Shown here in pieces: positions 1 through 13,309 of a stretch of DNA of 64,000 nucleotides. Below the pieces are notes generated by a model. That model made no database searches. It was not told where the DNA came from and worked only from the letters and a program-made list of their open reading frames with translations. Each line of letters starts with the position of its first letter. Within the stretch, counting starts at the first letter, position 1. The DNA comes from Owenia fusiformis (Eukaryota > Annelida > Polychaeta > Sabellida > Oweniidae), in assembly GCA_903813345.2 (NCBI GenBank), contig CAIIXF020000010.1:7493169-7557168 (forward strand), in the 5' to 3' direction. Made by a program: the position numbers and the translations under genes.

Positions 1-1109
1 AGATCATATTTTGTAAAGCTTAGTGTAGCAAACAATGCAGAGGTCGATCAAACGCCTCATACATCAAACAATCTTATGATATCCCGGAAATAAAATTTCT
101 TCGTGCATTTGATAGAAAAATGGTGGAACAACAGGGTAATCAGGATGAAAAGACGCCATGAAATTACTTTGTATATTTTTAGAAAAATCCAAGAAAAATA
201 TTTTCATTACTCTTGTAAAAGCACCAAATTTAGTGCCAGCATATGGTGAAACATAGGACGATGACTACAGTCTAAAGCTAGCATAAAACATGTTTGTGTA
301 ATTCAGCTATATATAATAGAGTCTATCAATCACCCTTGGCATATGGTACTATCATCAATTAATCACTTTTAGATGAGAAAATCAGCACCAAACTTGTATA
401 ATAGACTTGGTTGGAAGATTTTCTTATTATTCATTTGAGATGAGTACAAAACATCCATTTTGAAGAACATCATTGAAGGTCATAGACCCCGGCCCTTGCC
501 ACACTTATATATTTACATGTACTTTTGAAATTAGACCTAATTTACAAGTATAAGGAAGGAACTGGTTTACCAGGGGTTGGGGGAAATGTACCCAATGACC
601 TCAATAACTTTGGTTGATCTTATATTATGTGGTGGTTACCCCCATCTCAAGAGAATCATATCACTAAAGTAATTGTAAATATGGTTTAAATTAAGGTTAG
701 AGACTACAATACTACAATCTTTATTGGTCAGAGGTCAGACAAGTATAAAAGGATCTATAAAAGAAGATTAAAGACAAATAACTTTTCTAATAAATCCTAA
801 TCATCCTGTATTTTATCATGTATATAATAATACTACAATACTAATTAGAAAATTGTACCAAAGCTTACAGACATGGTAAAACATTTCATATTAAAAAACA
901 TGGATGGAATGCTAAACTTATAAATATAATATATTAGTTCTTCAGGGATATGAAATATGCAAATACTGCATACTACAACACTGGTGCCCTTTGAAGAAAC
1001 CCAAATCCTTTTATTTTTAAAATGGCTATAAATATTGTAATTGCATATGCTACTGCTGTGCCGAGTCTCAGTAATCCTAGCCTTAACAATGGATCCCTCT
1101 AGGTCATAC
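1..1109. other. Gene-free stretch, nothing recognised
   Basis: AT-rich sequence without repeats, splice-flanked frames or RNA genes that I can support. Confidence 0.5.
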
Positions 1110-1685
1110 CCTTTGCATTCGTTTGACTTCACTTCTTAAAAGAGAGCTTCGTCCTCACTCTTTCAAACTAAAATAAACCTGTGAACTCACCGCGCCAATC
1201 AGTGTCCGTCGGCCAAATTTGACCGACGTTCTATATATGGTCATTCCTTCTGACGTCATCGTTGAGCCCGGAATTGACTAATGACATGCGCATATTTAAT
1301 TAGAACGCATTTGGCGTATGTTTCTTCACAAGCTCGCTGATTGGTGGAAGAAAGGTCAGCGCCTAGGTCAAAAGTGATTTATTACCCAAACTGTCACCGG
1401 TACCCGTCGTTGGGGCGGGGCTACTAAACTGTAATATGGTCTCTACTAGGCAGAGTGTAGTTTAACTAGACTCTGCACGCAGGGTATCTAGGTCATTGCA
1501 GTTTATACACTTAGAAAGATTTTAGGAAATCAAGGTCCCTCATAAAAATATACTTGGCCAAGTAAGTAATCTTGTTTCAATACAGTCCCAGAGATCAAAT
1601 GTACCCTTTGCATTTGTTCGACTTCACTTCTTAAAAGAGAGCTTCGTCTTCGTAGTTTATAACTAGACTCTGTGCACAGGGTAGA
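1110..1685. repeat. GC-richer patch flanked by direct repeats, with promoter-like motifs
   Basis: A segment of about 45 bases (CTTCTTAAAAGAGAGCTTCG core) occurs at 1110-1157 and again at 1606-1653. A second one (ACTAGACTCTG core) occurs at 1462-1486 and 1663-1685. Between them, CpG is more frequent than anywhere else below 10 kb, and TGACGTCA (1250-1257), a CCAAT-like CGCCAATCAG (1191-1200) and a GGGGCGGGGC box (1413-1422) are visible. It could be a promoter or part of a dispersed element; no adjoining exon was found. Confidence 0.45.
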
Positions 1686-3561
1686 TCAAATGTGACTGAG
1701 GCATAACAAAAAATAACAGATTTGCCGGTCAATCATGTTCAGAACTATGAAACTGTATAAATATAAAAATAAGTTACAATTAAAATTGGAACTACATGAG
1801 GTGAAACCGACATGTAATAACTTAACGTCAAATTATATACAGGTTTGTTTCAGATGTTTTTTTATCATCTTATTATCACCAAATTACCATATGTTTGAAT
1901 AATTACAATAAATATGAATTCATATCATACTAGAATGTGTTTTATTTGTATATCATGAGGGTGATAACAATTCAAGAACTTACCCATATTATTCAAAATT
2001 GATGCATCATGAAATATGCTTATATAGACATTTGTTCTATAATGTACATAGATATTAAGTTGTAATATTGTCTATTAATAAAAATCAAGATATGGTGAAA
2101 TAAATAATTGTTACTTAATATGCATTATTGACGCCAATATGGCGCATAGTGAAATTATCCAGGGGGATTTTTTCTCAAAGTAAATCATTTTGCCATTACT
2201 GCACATTAGATATCAGTAATTTCCCAGATGGGTTATAAAGCATAAAGACTGTAATTAAGTTAGCCAGTTTTTGACTTTACCAGCTATAATAAGTAGCAGT
2301 AAATACGAGAGAAATATTGTCATTTTGTGGTTATTTATGCGTTCATCATTTTTGGCCTTTGGGTTATGATCTGTTCCTGTAATATTCCTTGTCTTAAAGA
2401 AGGATCTCTAATCCCTTTTCCATCTCGAAGATTTGAAATAGAGCCATGTTTACCTCAAAAAGTCTATGTAGTGTTCACTTCCCATCTTTTTGTAATTTCT
2501 TTGTTAATTCAATTGATGCCACTCTACAAGTATTTTTGCGTTGAAAAAATAACGATCTGACATTTTTTGAACAGGATGTTTTAGTAAATGAGGCATTTGG
2601 ACTGACATGTCTAAAGTGGCGCTAATATACAATAAATTAAGAATACTCAGTGGCTAAAAAATCTAAATTAAAGAAAGTGATAAACTGGCTACAAATGAGA
2701 TAATGGGTTTCTAAGAGATGCTATTATGACTGATTATGGATTATTCAGATTCAGGGACAAAACCATAACTTTTGATTCCTTATTCTAACATAATACATAC
2801 AGAAATTTCCTCAATATTAAGGTTTATGGGTGCTGCATCTAGGTGATATTCTGTAAAGAGATTTAAACCAAACTGACTGATGGTACATATGCTACAACTT
2901 CAAAATGAGAAAAATCATGAAAAATCAGCATATTTTGACCAACTTTGGTAAAATTATGAAAATTTTACATCTACTTGAGAACAAATTTACAATTTACAAG
3001 TTTTCAAAAGAATTTCTGTCACATATGAATTAGTCATTAGTTTGTACATATGGACACCTATATTCACTTCTTTAAGGGCAAATCAGATCAAAAAGGACAA
3101 ATCTTAACTAATTTAGAAGTAAGAAAAACATAAAGCAGATAAAAAAACACAAAGTTAAATCAATTATGAATGTTATTGATACTACAGGTGTACCATAAAG
3201 TATAAAACATCTGATATAAACATACCTAAAGCTGAAACAAATCATGTTGAAAGGTCACGCAACACCTTGATTACATATCTCCGGATAAATTACTATTTTC
3301 TCAACATATTTAACAATTAAAACCAACCTTATCAGATGTCTGACATTTCACTTATCAGCAGGGTTTTGTACCACATGATTCAATGCAGCGCTGTAATGTT
3401 TACACTTATCATTTTGAAGTTTTTCTCCATGTCTAATTTCTACGATGTATAGTATGTATGTATTATTGAAATGAATGTTGCACTGATTCCACTCTTTTCC
3501 ACTTGGTTTTGTGTTTAAAAACATTATTTTAGGAGGTTTGAGGGGAGATTCAGAGAATTGT
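1686..3561. other. Gene-free stretch
   Basis: AT-rich. Near 2900-2970 it has a short match to the element family at 37418-37629 and 40769-40960 (TCATGAAAAATCAGCATATT). Nothing else recognised. Confidence 0.4.
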
Positions 3562-3975
3562 TTATTCAATTGGGTGAGATCTAATGAACCTTGGTGATAC
3601 AGTGTGTATGTAGTAAAACATGTCTTGGGGCATTTTTTCAGTGATCAAAGATTGTGATTGTATAAACATCTCATTATAGAGACCACCTTTATCTTCATTT
3701 GTTATAGAGATAACAGAGGCTATCACGTTAGGGGTCAGAGGGTTTCCAAATTTTTGGTTTAGTTTGGTTTTTACTCCCTCAGTTGAGTTTTTGGTTTGGT
3801 TAATCTTGGATCTTATCGCACTATAATATTCTAACATTATATGATGAAGAATACAAAACAAAGTTTCATCCTGTATGATTACTGTATTTTGTACTTTAAT
3901 TTGCATTGTTCCATCATCAGCAATTTCACGCAAGCATTCTTCCGATCTATCTTATTTAACGATCATGCATTTACA
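3562..3975 (-). other. Unassigned open frame
   Basis: An open frame of about 135 codons that can be read from a few codons upstream of the ATG at 3933 (SEECLREIADDGTMQIKVQ). It has no low-complexity repeats and fairly protein-like composition, but no recognisable domain, no convincing acceptor and no promoter. It could be chance or an old exon. Confidence 0.2.
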
Positions 3976-6900
3976 AACAGCAATTTTCTCTCAAAAAACA
4001 TTCCATTAAAAACTGAACTAAATGATATTTCCAGACTGAACAAACTGTCAAAGCCAATGGGTTGAGTTGAATATCTGAATTTAAGCACTGGACTGCTTTG
4101 TTTGTAAAAAGATTACTGTACTGGTCTGAATTAGAAATTTTATGAAGAATGCGGAATATATTGAGGTGCTCAAATTCAGCAGCTATTGTCTTCTAAAGGA
4201 TGAAAGGACTGATCCCATCGGTGAAATGCCAATGATATTCTACCATAATCCCAAGTTCCTCTTTAGCTGAATTTTTGTGAGAAAAATACTACCAAGCGAC
4301 CGCTTCATTCTGGTTAATTAATCTTGCTCTTACATCGAGGAATGACTCTAAAAACAGAATAAAGGAATTGCGAGACATTTGCGGTAAATGTAAAAATGAA
4401 TATGAAATATTATCACAGTGCTCAAAATTTCAACAAATGTAAAAAAAAGGAAAGCAACAACTTTATATATCAAAAGAAACTAAAAATGTAAGTTAGACTA
4501 GATACTCTGCATACTAAAAAATGAGCCCTTAAGCATAAGGGTCCTTTGCAATTTTGACCCAACAAGCGCAGATGATTGACTGACCATGATATAATATCTT
4601 CATGCCTAGTGGTCATTTCTCAAAATATAAATCAGTTTAGTCAGTTGAATAGTCAGAGAAAATATATCATCAAGGGTCAAAGCTCTTGGGATGAAGAAAA
4701 TGAGAACATGTTCTGCCAAAACCAGTTTCACAACCAACAATATATTTTGACGGGTATTCATCGATAATTAAGTTGCATGGAATGAATGCATTAAAACATT
4801 TTAGATGGCCAATCCTTGCATTCTAGTTCCTAGTCTAGTTGCATTAAATGATTCCTTATTTCAGTTGAAATAACAAAGGAATTCTATAATCAACTATTTT
4901 CCCTTTATTCTGTATGTTCAAGAATCAATGTTTTTCTCTTATACATGTTATATACAGAAATCCCAGACTTTTGTCGATGTTCTATCAAGGGTGGGTCAAA
5001 TGAAAGGTTGTTCTTCACTGATTAGATTCCTGAGACTCGAGGCAAGTTCAAATCAGAAATCAGTAGAGAATAAATTATTGTTGTTTACATTTAGAAGGCT
5101 TCTTTTGTTGTTGTTTTGGTACAATTTACCTCTTCTTTAAAACTGCAAATATAAGAACTGTCAAATGACATATTGCAGTGGCAGATATGCCCCCCCCCCC
5201 CGTATGCCCCATATCCCTATAAAAAATAGAATGCTACCTCAAATTCAGGCATTTCTTGGGGCTTGTTGTATCTTCCATATGGCACAAGCTTCGAATGCAT
5301 CATCAAAAATGGCTTGAGGGAAAAAATGTAACAAGTTTTACGAAATGAGACACTTCAAATCATAAATTCAAGATAGATTCTCTATCATATCCTCGTGGTA
5401 TGTTTATTTGTCTAGTCAATTCATATTGATTCCACAACAAACAATTCGCACAGAAAACTGAGGTGAAATCATATAGAAACAATACATTTGTCATTAATAT
5501 ACTGGACTGAACTAAAATACCCTATATATGAAGGGTGTCGAAAAAGTTTTGAAATACAATATGCTGTTTTTCAAATTTGATTATTCAAATATTGATGAAC
5601 ATCTTATTGAACTAAACCATGGAATCACTGTTGGATCTACAGGGGGCCCATGGGGCAAACGTAGACAATTTTCTCTGACTCGAAATTTGCCCCCCCCCCC
5701 TTGTTTGCTTCTGGATCCACCAGTAGGATATGATAGACTATTAATTGATTAATACAAACATATACACACATAGTAGGAAACAACCTTTGCTTTAGCATTT
5801 GAGGCTGTTTGACATAATTAATTAGCTTTAAACGGTGATTTATAGACAAAATTACCAAAAATCATGAAAATGGCATATAAACATCAATAAAAATATGTCC
5901 ATAGGTTCATATATTGTTTTTTAAAATAGTTGATTCATTTTCTAGTTTTGTGAATCCAGGATACTCTTAATTCTAACATGATAGAAAGCAGCTCCACTTT
6001 TCAATAGTATAGTTTAAACATGTAAGAGACCATAATTACAACCCCAGGGCACCAATCTTATCTGTTTTGCAACATTGATTTGAGAAGAGGGGGAATAACA
6101 TGTGTTATCCCACCCCTTTCAATAATTTCCTTTTGGTTTTTAAAAAAGAAGGTACTGTTACTCATGATGAATGAATATATTGACGAGTCGCAATTTGTCC
6201 TTGAAGTATCATGTAATTAAGAACATTTTCAGAGACAGGATAATCTCGGTGGAAGTTAATATCCTCTTTACTTTCACAGATAATCAAACGTTATAATCTC
6301 TCCAAATACCTCGCAATTCTTAATAACAGTCTTAATCGCAGAAGTTCCGTAAAGTATTCTGTATTGGGTTTAGTATGATAGATAAATATTTATATATGTA
6401 CAAGTGGGTTGTCTAGGTAATGGGATAATTATTCCATTTTAGGTCTTTAAGAATTTTTCTATAAAATCATCTAAACAATACTATGATGTTATTATCCAGG
6501 GTGAATTTTTGACAAGACATTTCGTTATTGCCAATTCTTTCACTTTTCCACTCGTCGTAAAGACATCCCTTCTATCCCATCATTCTTTGAATCAAAATAT
6601 AAGACACTTAATTCTGATTAGTACTAACCATATGGCCAAAACTAACTGTTACAACTGACATTTTATAATAACTTCATCAAGAAAAATGAGAATATATTAT
6701 TGATATCTTGGAAAAAATGAAATATTTGTAAATGTACAATCTTAATCAGGGATGGTATAATAAAATGCTCAATCATAATTTCAAAGATATTATATAACAA
6801 TTTAGAATCATAGATCAAATTAATGCAATTTATCTTCTCAATTTCGAAGACATCTCAGAAGATCATTGCTTTACATCAAGCCACAACTTAAGGGCATAAT

Positions 6901-8259
6901 TTAACATTGACATAAAACTGAAAATTAACACAAAACCCAAAAACATGAAAATCGTAAAATTCTCTCTATTCAGACTGAAAAGAAGAAAATATTCGGACGT
7001 CTTGCAATAATTTGGAAGTGCTATGTTGTGGGGTTTTATTGATTGTTCATCTAAGATTAAGGTGAACCACTGAAGCTTGGAGAAGATTCTCTGGGGATTT
7101 GGCAATATCCTTACAAAATATTATGTACTCGTTCTAAATCTTATTTAAAAAATTTAATTCTTTCACAAAATCACATAACATACTGAATATGTATGTTATC
7201 TTAAATACTCTGTAATCTACCTGTTTTCTAATTTTGTGGTATGCATCATAAACTTAATATGTACTATCAGGCGCACGAGATCTATCTAACGAGCATGTTA
7301 GAATCCCCGGAGATAGATATAATACATGTCTGTATATGCATAATGTAAATGATGTCCCCCGGGTATTTAAGCCATATATGAAAAGATTGTACATCATATA
7401 TCATATCTTCTCAGATAGATTGGAACGCTTCCAATAAGGTTCCAGATACATGTTTTCCTTAATGAATCTGCGTAAAAAATGTGATGAGCTTTAAAGATCA
7501 CAGTTTTTGCCATAATGTGAGAAGCTGAGGCATACACGAGTTATACGTTCTTACAATTTATGGAGTTATGAATATATATTTTGTTGGAGGTCAAGTCCTT
7601 AAATTAACTGAATGTGATAAATCGTGCCTTTGATTTATTATCTATCAACCATTACTGTTGCTTAGTCCTTTGACAAATATTGCGATCAAACTCTCACGAA
7701 TTTGAAATCATATTTTGGGAATACCAATTTTGCATTTAACACAAGCAATGATTTCCCTAAAGCATAACATTGTCACTGGTTGGTCCCTTACCATACTTTA
7801 TATGAATAAACTACAATGGTACAGAATCAAAACAAATTATTATGATAACATATATAACAGCAATGGGTCTTTTGGGGATTGAGATGTCAAGGATTTCTAT
7901 ATCTGTTTCGCTTCACGAATTACTCAGAAACCATGACAAAACAGATGATCTACTAAACCGGCATGACAGAAAAGATGATCTAAATATAATATGACTTTAG
8001 GGTATTCTGATCTCATATCTCAAGATGTAATTGTTCAAGAGAATAATTTGCTTTCAAAGATATGAACGAAAACACACTTCCCAGGCTTGAAATGTTATTT
8101 GGATGAAAAGTAAAATCAGCCTGGGAGCAAGCGATTAGAAAGATCTGACTTAAAGACTTAAAGATTATACTGATGGTTTTGATGCACCCAGATTATATTA
8201 TATTCACTGGTCTCAAGGTTAGAGAAACTAAGAGCATTTCTTGATTGTTTAAAACTATT
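3976..8259. other. Gene-free stretch with two C-runs
   Basis: Runs of 11-12 C at about 5190-5201 and 5689-5700; otherwise AT-rich DNA without features I can support. Short frames here look like chance. Confidence 0.4.
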
Positions 8260-8339
8260 GCATTGTTTGATAAATCAAATTGCTTTGTTGTTGTATAAAA
8301 ACAAAATTGTTTGTTAACCATTGCATTGTTGTTTAACAA

Positions 8340-8606
8340 GTACTTGTTTGTTTAACTTTTGCTTGATTGGTTCTTGATTGTTTAACAATTGTTTTGTTAT
8401 TGTTAGCTTTACACTTCCATTCATATTGATAAACAGAGTTATATTTATTGGACCTACAAGAACAAAAGTCACTTCCTGAATAATTGATGCCAACTTTCTT
8501 TATTCTACATTGACATGCACAATCTGGTCTTAGAAGAAACCTATACACTGGTTTCAAATGGTGGTTAGTTTTATAACCAACAATACAGAGAGTATAAAAA
8601 CTGCAA
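8340..8606 (-). other. Unassigned cysteine-rich open frame, possible exon
   Basis: After a pyrimidine-rich acceptor-like TTTGTTTGTTGCAG (about 8607-8620) the frame reads YTLCIVGYKTNHHLKPVYRF, RPDCACQCRIKKVG and FCSCRSNKYNSVYQYEWKCK, and ends near 8333 in simple repeats. The spaced cysteines and low repetitiveness of the middle part look protein-like. I recognise no family. It could be an exon of the gene starting at 15135, but the phases do not join directly. Confidence 0.3.
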
Positions 8607-10382
8607 CAAACAAATATATTGTAAAACCATAAAACCAGTGATAACTGCACCTATTTTGTTCAATGTACCAAGAAGCCATGTATTTCCCCTTTTTTATGGT
8701 ATGTCATTTATTTACATTTGGTCATGGTTGGCTGAATAATCATTCATTTTGCACAGTGGGACAAAGGACCAAGTTTCAAACACTTTTTGAAAATATTTTA
8801 CAAAAAAATAAAAAAAATAAAATGTTACAAGAAAATTAACAAAATCCTCCATACAAAGAAATCCTGGGAAGAGCACTGTTAAAACTCAGATCTTGTAAAT
8901 TGATATGTAATCCAATATAAAGAATGCTTCTTACACATGAATATTTCAAGCCAAATAAGGTAATATTTCACTGTATAAGTTGTCATGGGTCATGATGACT
9001 TAGAATATTTTGATATACCACAATGAGAAACATTTTGAGATAATCCTTACCAGTTTCATTATCATACATCATATCTTAGAAATCCAAGTTGACATTTTGA
9101 ACCACTGTATTTGAAATACAAAAATTGATCTCATTCTTTATCAATTCTAAATAAGTTAAATTTTCAATGGAATTAAGTTGATAAGACATCAACCTTATAA
9201 TTACCAAAAGCAACCAGCCCTTTCATAAAATGAAAATGAAGCAGTGACATAAATGAGGTATGTGGTTAAAAATGTAAAAAATATGCTAAACAGGAAGAAA
9301 TGATTCATTTCCTTTATTAGAAGAATTTAAAGGTATAATCAGAGTGGAATTTTCAAAAATTACTCCGTATCAGAATATCATTCCTTGTCATGACCAACTT
9401 TCTAAAAAAAACATTCAATATATTTAAGGATAGCTTTATTAGATATCATTGCTACTGTTTGAGATATTTACATATAATATGGCATAAATTTACTTGTAAA
9501 TATTGCTTGCAATATTGTCACCTTTATACTATAGATTCTGCCTTTAATACAGTCAGAAGAAACCATGTCTTTTATTGACTCTCTGATGTCAATAATACTG
9601 ATGACCTATGTTTACCACAATATTACAATGGACAAAACTAAAAAACAACTAGATTATTTTTTAGATTATAAAAACAAACAGCAGGACATAATTAAAATCA
9701 GAGTAATGTATTTGTTGCGACTATTGAACCAAACGTGTTTTAAAATCAATGCCTCTAGTAACCTTAATATTACATTATTTCAATAAAAAAATGATTTAGA
9801 GTTCAAGTAACATTCTTGATCAGACTTCTCAGCTATAGCTTACAATTACTGAATAGAGCATTGATCTTTTAATTATAATGTATGTAATTATCTACTTTTT
9901 CTGACACATTCCAGTACTATATTGATTTAATTTCTTATTTCTTGCATTCACGGATTTAGGTGTTTCCTTTTCGCGCAAGTCAAACAGCAGGGACTAAGAA
10001 TTTCTATAGAAAATTACCAAAATTGTGTTCTAGTAAATAACTACATCAGAACTTGGTTGTGTATGAAATGAAAGGACAAAGACATTTTTTAAAACAATTA
10101 TTATGTCAAATGACTTAGTTCCCATTGTAGAATTTCTAAATACAATAACATACATGTTTTAACATACATGTACAGTAAAACCTGTCTAGTATCCTTACGC
10201 CACTGGGATTGACCAAAAGTGTTTGGATAAGTATGTGTTCATATTTTAACATTTTCTTAATATGTACATGTGAATCACTTTTAAAGCATTAAAAAGGGTA
10301 AGACATATCACACATTAACGAGATGCAATTTGAAAGTGATATTCACATACAATCGGAAAATTACGACTACCATGACTCTCAT
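8607..10382. other. Gene-free stretch
   Basis: AT-rich. A fragment of the ACAGTAAAACCTGTC-type dispersed repeat is visible at 10172-10235. No gene recognised. Confidence 0.4.
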
Positions 10383-10920
10383 AATAGTCCGGATGTGAAG
10401 TGCCATATTTTAAGTGAAGGTGGAAATGCTTATTATATGAACTTTTTTTGCATTTTCTGTTTAAACATGATATCCATATTCAGAAACTGTCGGATGCCCA
10501 ACGGGCACCCTTGAGGAATTTTTTTGGTGGCCATTTTGAATTTTCACACGTTTTATGTATTTTAGCCAGCATATTAGAACAGAAAACTAGCATACACATA
10601 CACAAATCTTTCTGTTTTTCTATAATAGAGTTTTAATATGATGTATACCAATATGTTAGGTTCCAGAAATGTTTCTTGACAAAAATAAAAAAAATTCAAG
10701 ATGGCCGCCAACCTTACAATTTATAAAATGTCTCATTCTGTGATAATATCAAATGGATATTAGTGTTTCCTACAAAATTATCAATAAATAATACTAATAA
10801 ATACATCTGATTATGATCTCTTTCTCACATATAAAATATCTGAAATGAGTAAAAAGTAACCTACATAATAATAATGATGTTCCACAAGGGTCATTTCTTG
10901 GTGCTATATATATCTTGAAT

Positions 10921-12009
10921 TTATGAATTCTCTTCTTTTACTAAGATTTCATCAAGGATTTCCCTCAATAAATCCTCATCAGTTTCTTCCAATTCCTGTT
11001 CAGTTACTGTCTTTGTATGTTGGTTATTGCATTCATTCCCCTTGCAAACACAGAACAATGTACATGATAAAGATGCCTTGGAGCATGAACATTGACCAGT
11101 TCTACATACATTGCCCTCTGATGCACATGTGCACTTAATGAGCTGGAGAATCCCTTCAGGGGCACAGGGTGTATCCTTGGGCATTGTTGTTGGGACAATT
11201 GAGCCTGTGCTGTTAATTTCCCAACCATAATCTGTTGGAAGGATAAGTGGGGGGTCAGGCATATCAGCATTTTTCCATATAGCTACTTGGAAATGAGCTC
11301 GCTTCACATGCTGGAAAAATGCTTCTGTTGTTGGTGGGAGGGATTTTAGCTTTGGTGCATTTGTAATGTGTTTTGCAGCATTTTTCTTTGCTCATTCAGC
11401 ATATCTCACATCAGACATTTTGTCTGTGACTTTAGGTGTAATTTCATAACATCTAGAAACAAATTCTGTTGAAGTTTTCTCAACTTCAGTCATGTCTGCA
11501 TTGACATCTCTCAAGTTAGTGAGTGAGTATCTATTTAACACCTTCAGGACTGTTAGCTTGCCAATTCCATGCATGCAAGATGTTGTATCACTGCCAGAGA
11601 GACCATGCGCAGCTAACAAGTTTGGGATTTTTAATTTGTGTTCATTTACGGTTGCATTTATGTTAATGTTTGCTCGGCCAGGTGATGTTCCCTCCATTAT
11701 GATGTTATTTTCCATTAACTTGTGCTTGAGACAGTGATGAAGAAGTAGAAGGAAAACATCAGTATCATCACTGAGTACACTGATATTCTGTTGGCCTTCA
11801 CTGGCAGCATGCAGAACCTGAGTGTTCCTTAAGTCATTACGTTGGTCAATATTGCCTTTGTGAATTTGTACAGGTGTTGGATCAGGACCTGTGATAACAA
11901 GGATGTTGGAGAATGATCCTTCACTAGCTTTTTGAGTGAGATGGTCGATGACACACTTTATCAACTGGACCTTATTCTCAGTCACATTCAGAACAACTGT
12001 ATCTGTCAA
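10921..12009 (-). pseudogene. Decayed PIN-like + CXC-domain gene, left arm (one in-frame TGA)
   Basis: 363 codons in one frame, broken only by TGA at 11392-11394. N-terminal part: LSDDTDVFLLLLHH and HGLSGSDTTSCMHGIGK, resembling the acidic and G-x-G-K elements of PIN/FEN1-like nuclease folds. C-terminal part: a cysteine-rich CXC (tesmin/TSO1-like) segment, CTCASEGNVCRTGQCSCSK then CTLFCVCKGNECNNQ. Proteins joining these parts are, to my recollection, abundant in invertebrate genomes and probably travel with mobile elements; the function is unknown. The N-terminus is missing. A stretch near RNTQVLHA looks shortened relative to relatives, which usually carry an acidic HEEAD-like motif there (recollection, not checked). 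Confidence 0.7.
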
Positions 12010-12077
12010 TCTGTAACTTTTGTTTCAGTGTTGATTTTGAAGTTGTGATATTAATTTCTCCATTTTCATCAAATAGT

Positions 12078-12774
12078 GATAATGGAGGGAACATCATCTG
12101 GCAGAGCAAACATTAACATTAATGCAACCGTAAATGAACACAAATTAAAAATCCCAAACTTGTTAGCTGCGCATGGTCTCTTGATACGACATCTTGGATG
12201 CATGGAATTGGCAAGCTAACAGTCCTGAAGGTGTTAAATAGATACTCACTCACTAACTTGAGAGATGTCAATGCAGACATGACTGAAGTTGAGAAAACTT
12301 CAACAGAATTTGTTTCTAGATGCAAGGGGAATGAATGCACCAAAGCTAAAATCCCTCCCACCAACAACAGAAGCATTTTCCCAGCATGTGAAGCGAGCTC
12401 ATTTCCAAGTAGCTATATAGAAAAATGCTGATATGCCTGACCCCCCACTTATCCTTCCAACAGATTATGGTTGGGAAATTAATAGCACGGGCTCACTTGT
12501 CCCAACAACAATGCCCAAGGATACACCCTGTGCCCCTGAAGGAATTCTCAAGCTCATTAAGTGCACATGTGCATCGGAGGGCAAGGTATGTAGAACCGGG
12601 CGATGTTCATGCTCGAAGGCTTCTTTATCATGTACATTGTTCTGTGTTTGCAAGGGGAATGAATGCAATAACCAACATACAAAGACAGTAACTGAACAGG
12701 AATTGGAAGAAACTGATGAAGATTTATTGAGGGAAATCCTTGACGAAATCTTAGTAATAGAAGAGAATTCATAA
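12078..12774 (+). pseudogene. Decayed PIN-like + CXC-domain gene, right arm
   Basis: Inverted copy of the left-arm gene. Readable parts: MHGIGKLTVLKVLNRYSLTN (12198 on), then after an internal deletion MPDPPLILPTDYGWEIN and the CXC segment CTCASEGKVCRTGRCSCSK (12433-12774). A small change near 12180 breaks the GSDTTS motif (the sequence runs ...GGTCTCTTGATACGAC). Not expected to make a full protein. Confidence 0.7.
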
Positions 12775-13309
12775 ATTCAAGATATATATAGCACCAAGAA
12801 ATGACCCTTGTGGAACATCATTATTATTATGTAGGTTACTTTTTACTCATTTCAGATATTTTATATGTGAGAAAGAGATCATAATCAGATGTATTTAGTA
12901 TTATTTATTGATAATTTTGTAGCAAACACTAATATCCATTTGATATTATCACAGAATGAGACATTTCATAAATTGTAAGGTTGGCGCCGGCGGCCATCTT
13001 GAATTTTTTTTTATTTTTGTCAAGAAACATTTCTGGAACCTAACATATTGGTATACATCATATTAAAACTCTATTATAGAAAAAACAGCAAGATATGTTT
13101 ATGTGTATGCTAGTTTTCTGTTCTAATATGCTGGCTAAAATACATAAAACGTGTGAAAATTCAAAATGGCCGCCAAAAAAATTCCTCAAAGATGCCCGAT
13201 GGGCATCCGACAGTTTCTGAATATGGATATCATGTTTAAACAGAAAATGCAAAAAAAGTTCATATAATAAGCATTTCCACCTCTACTGGCTCTACATCCA
13301 GACTATAAG

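Larger units (their letters stand above)
10383..13309. mobile_element. 2.9-kb inverted duplication of a PIN-like/CXC-domain gene and its flank
   Basis: Two arms (about 10383-11705 and 12078-13309) are reverse complements with only scattered differences, around a unique spacer of about 370 bases. Each arm includes the 3' part of the same gene plus about 500 bases of non-coding flank, so the duplication copied DNA and not a spliced RNA. The right arm lacks about 88 bases corresponding to 11361-11448 and carries a 13-base replacement copied from the coding part (aggggaatgaatg). The outer ends fade near 10383 and 13309 without clear target duplications. Confidence 0.8.

Noticed and set aside
2327-2560. 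77-codon plus frame with a hydrophobic start
   Set aside because: No splice borders, no family resemblance, and AT-rich DNA easily gives such frames.
12119-12376. Minus-strand frame in the right arm similar to a plus-strand frame at 11492-11737
   Set aside because: Antisense translation of the duplicated gene; the similarity only reflects the palindrome.
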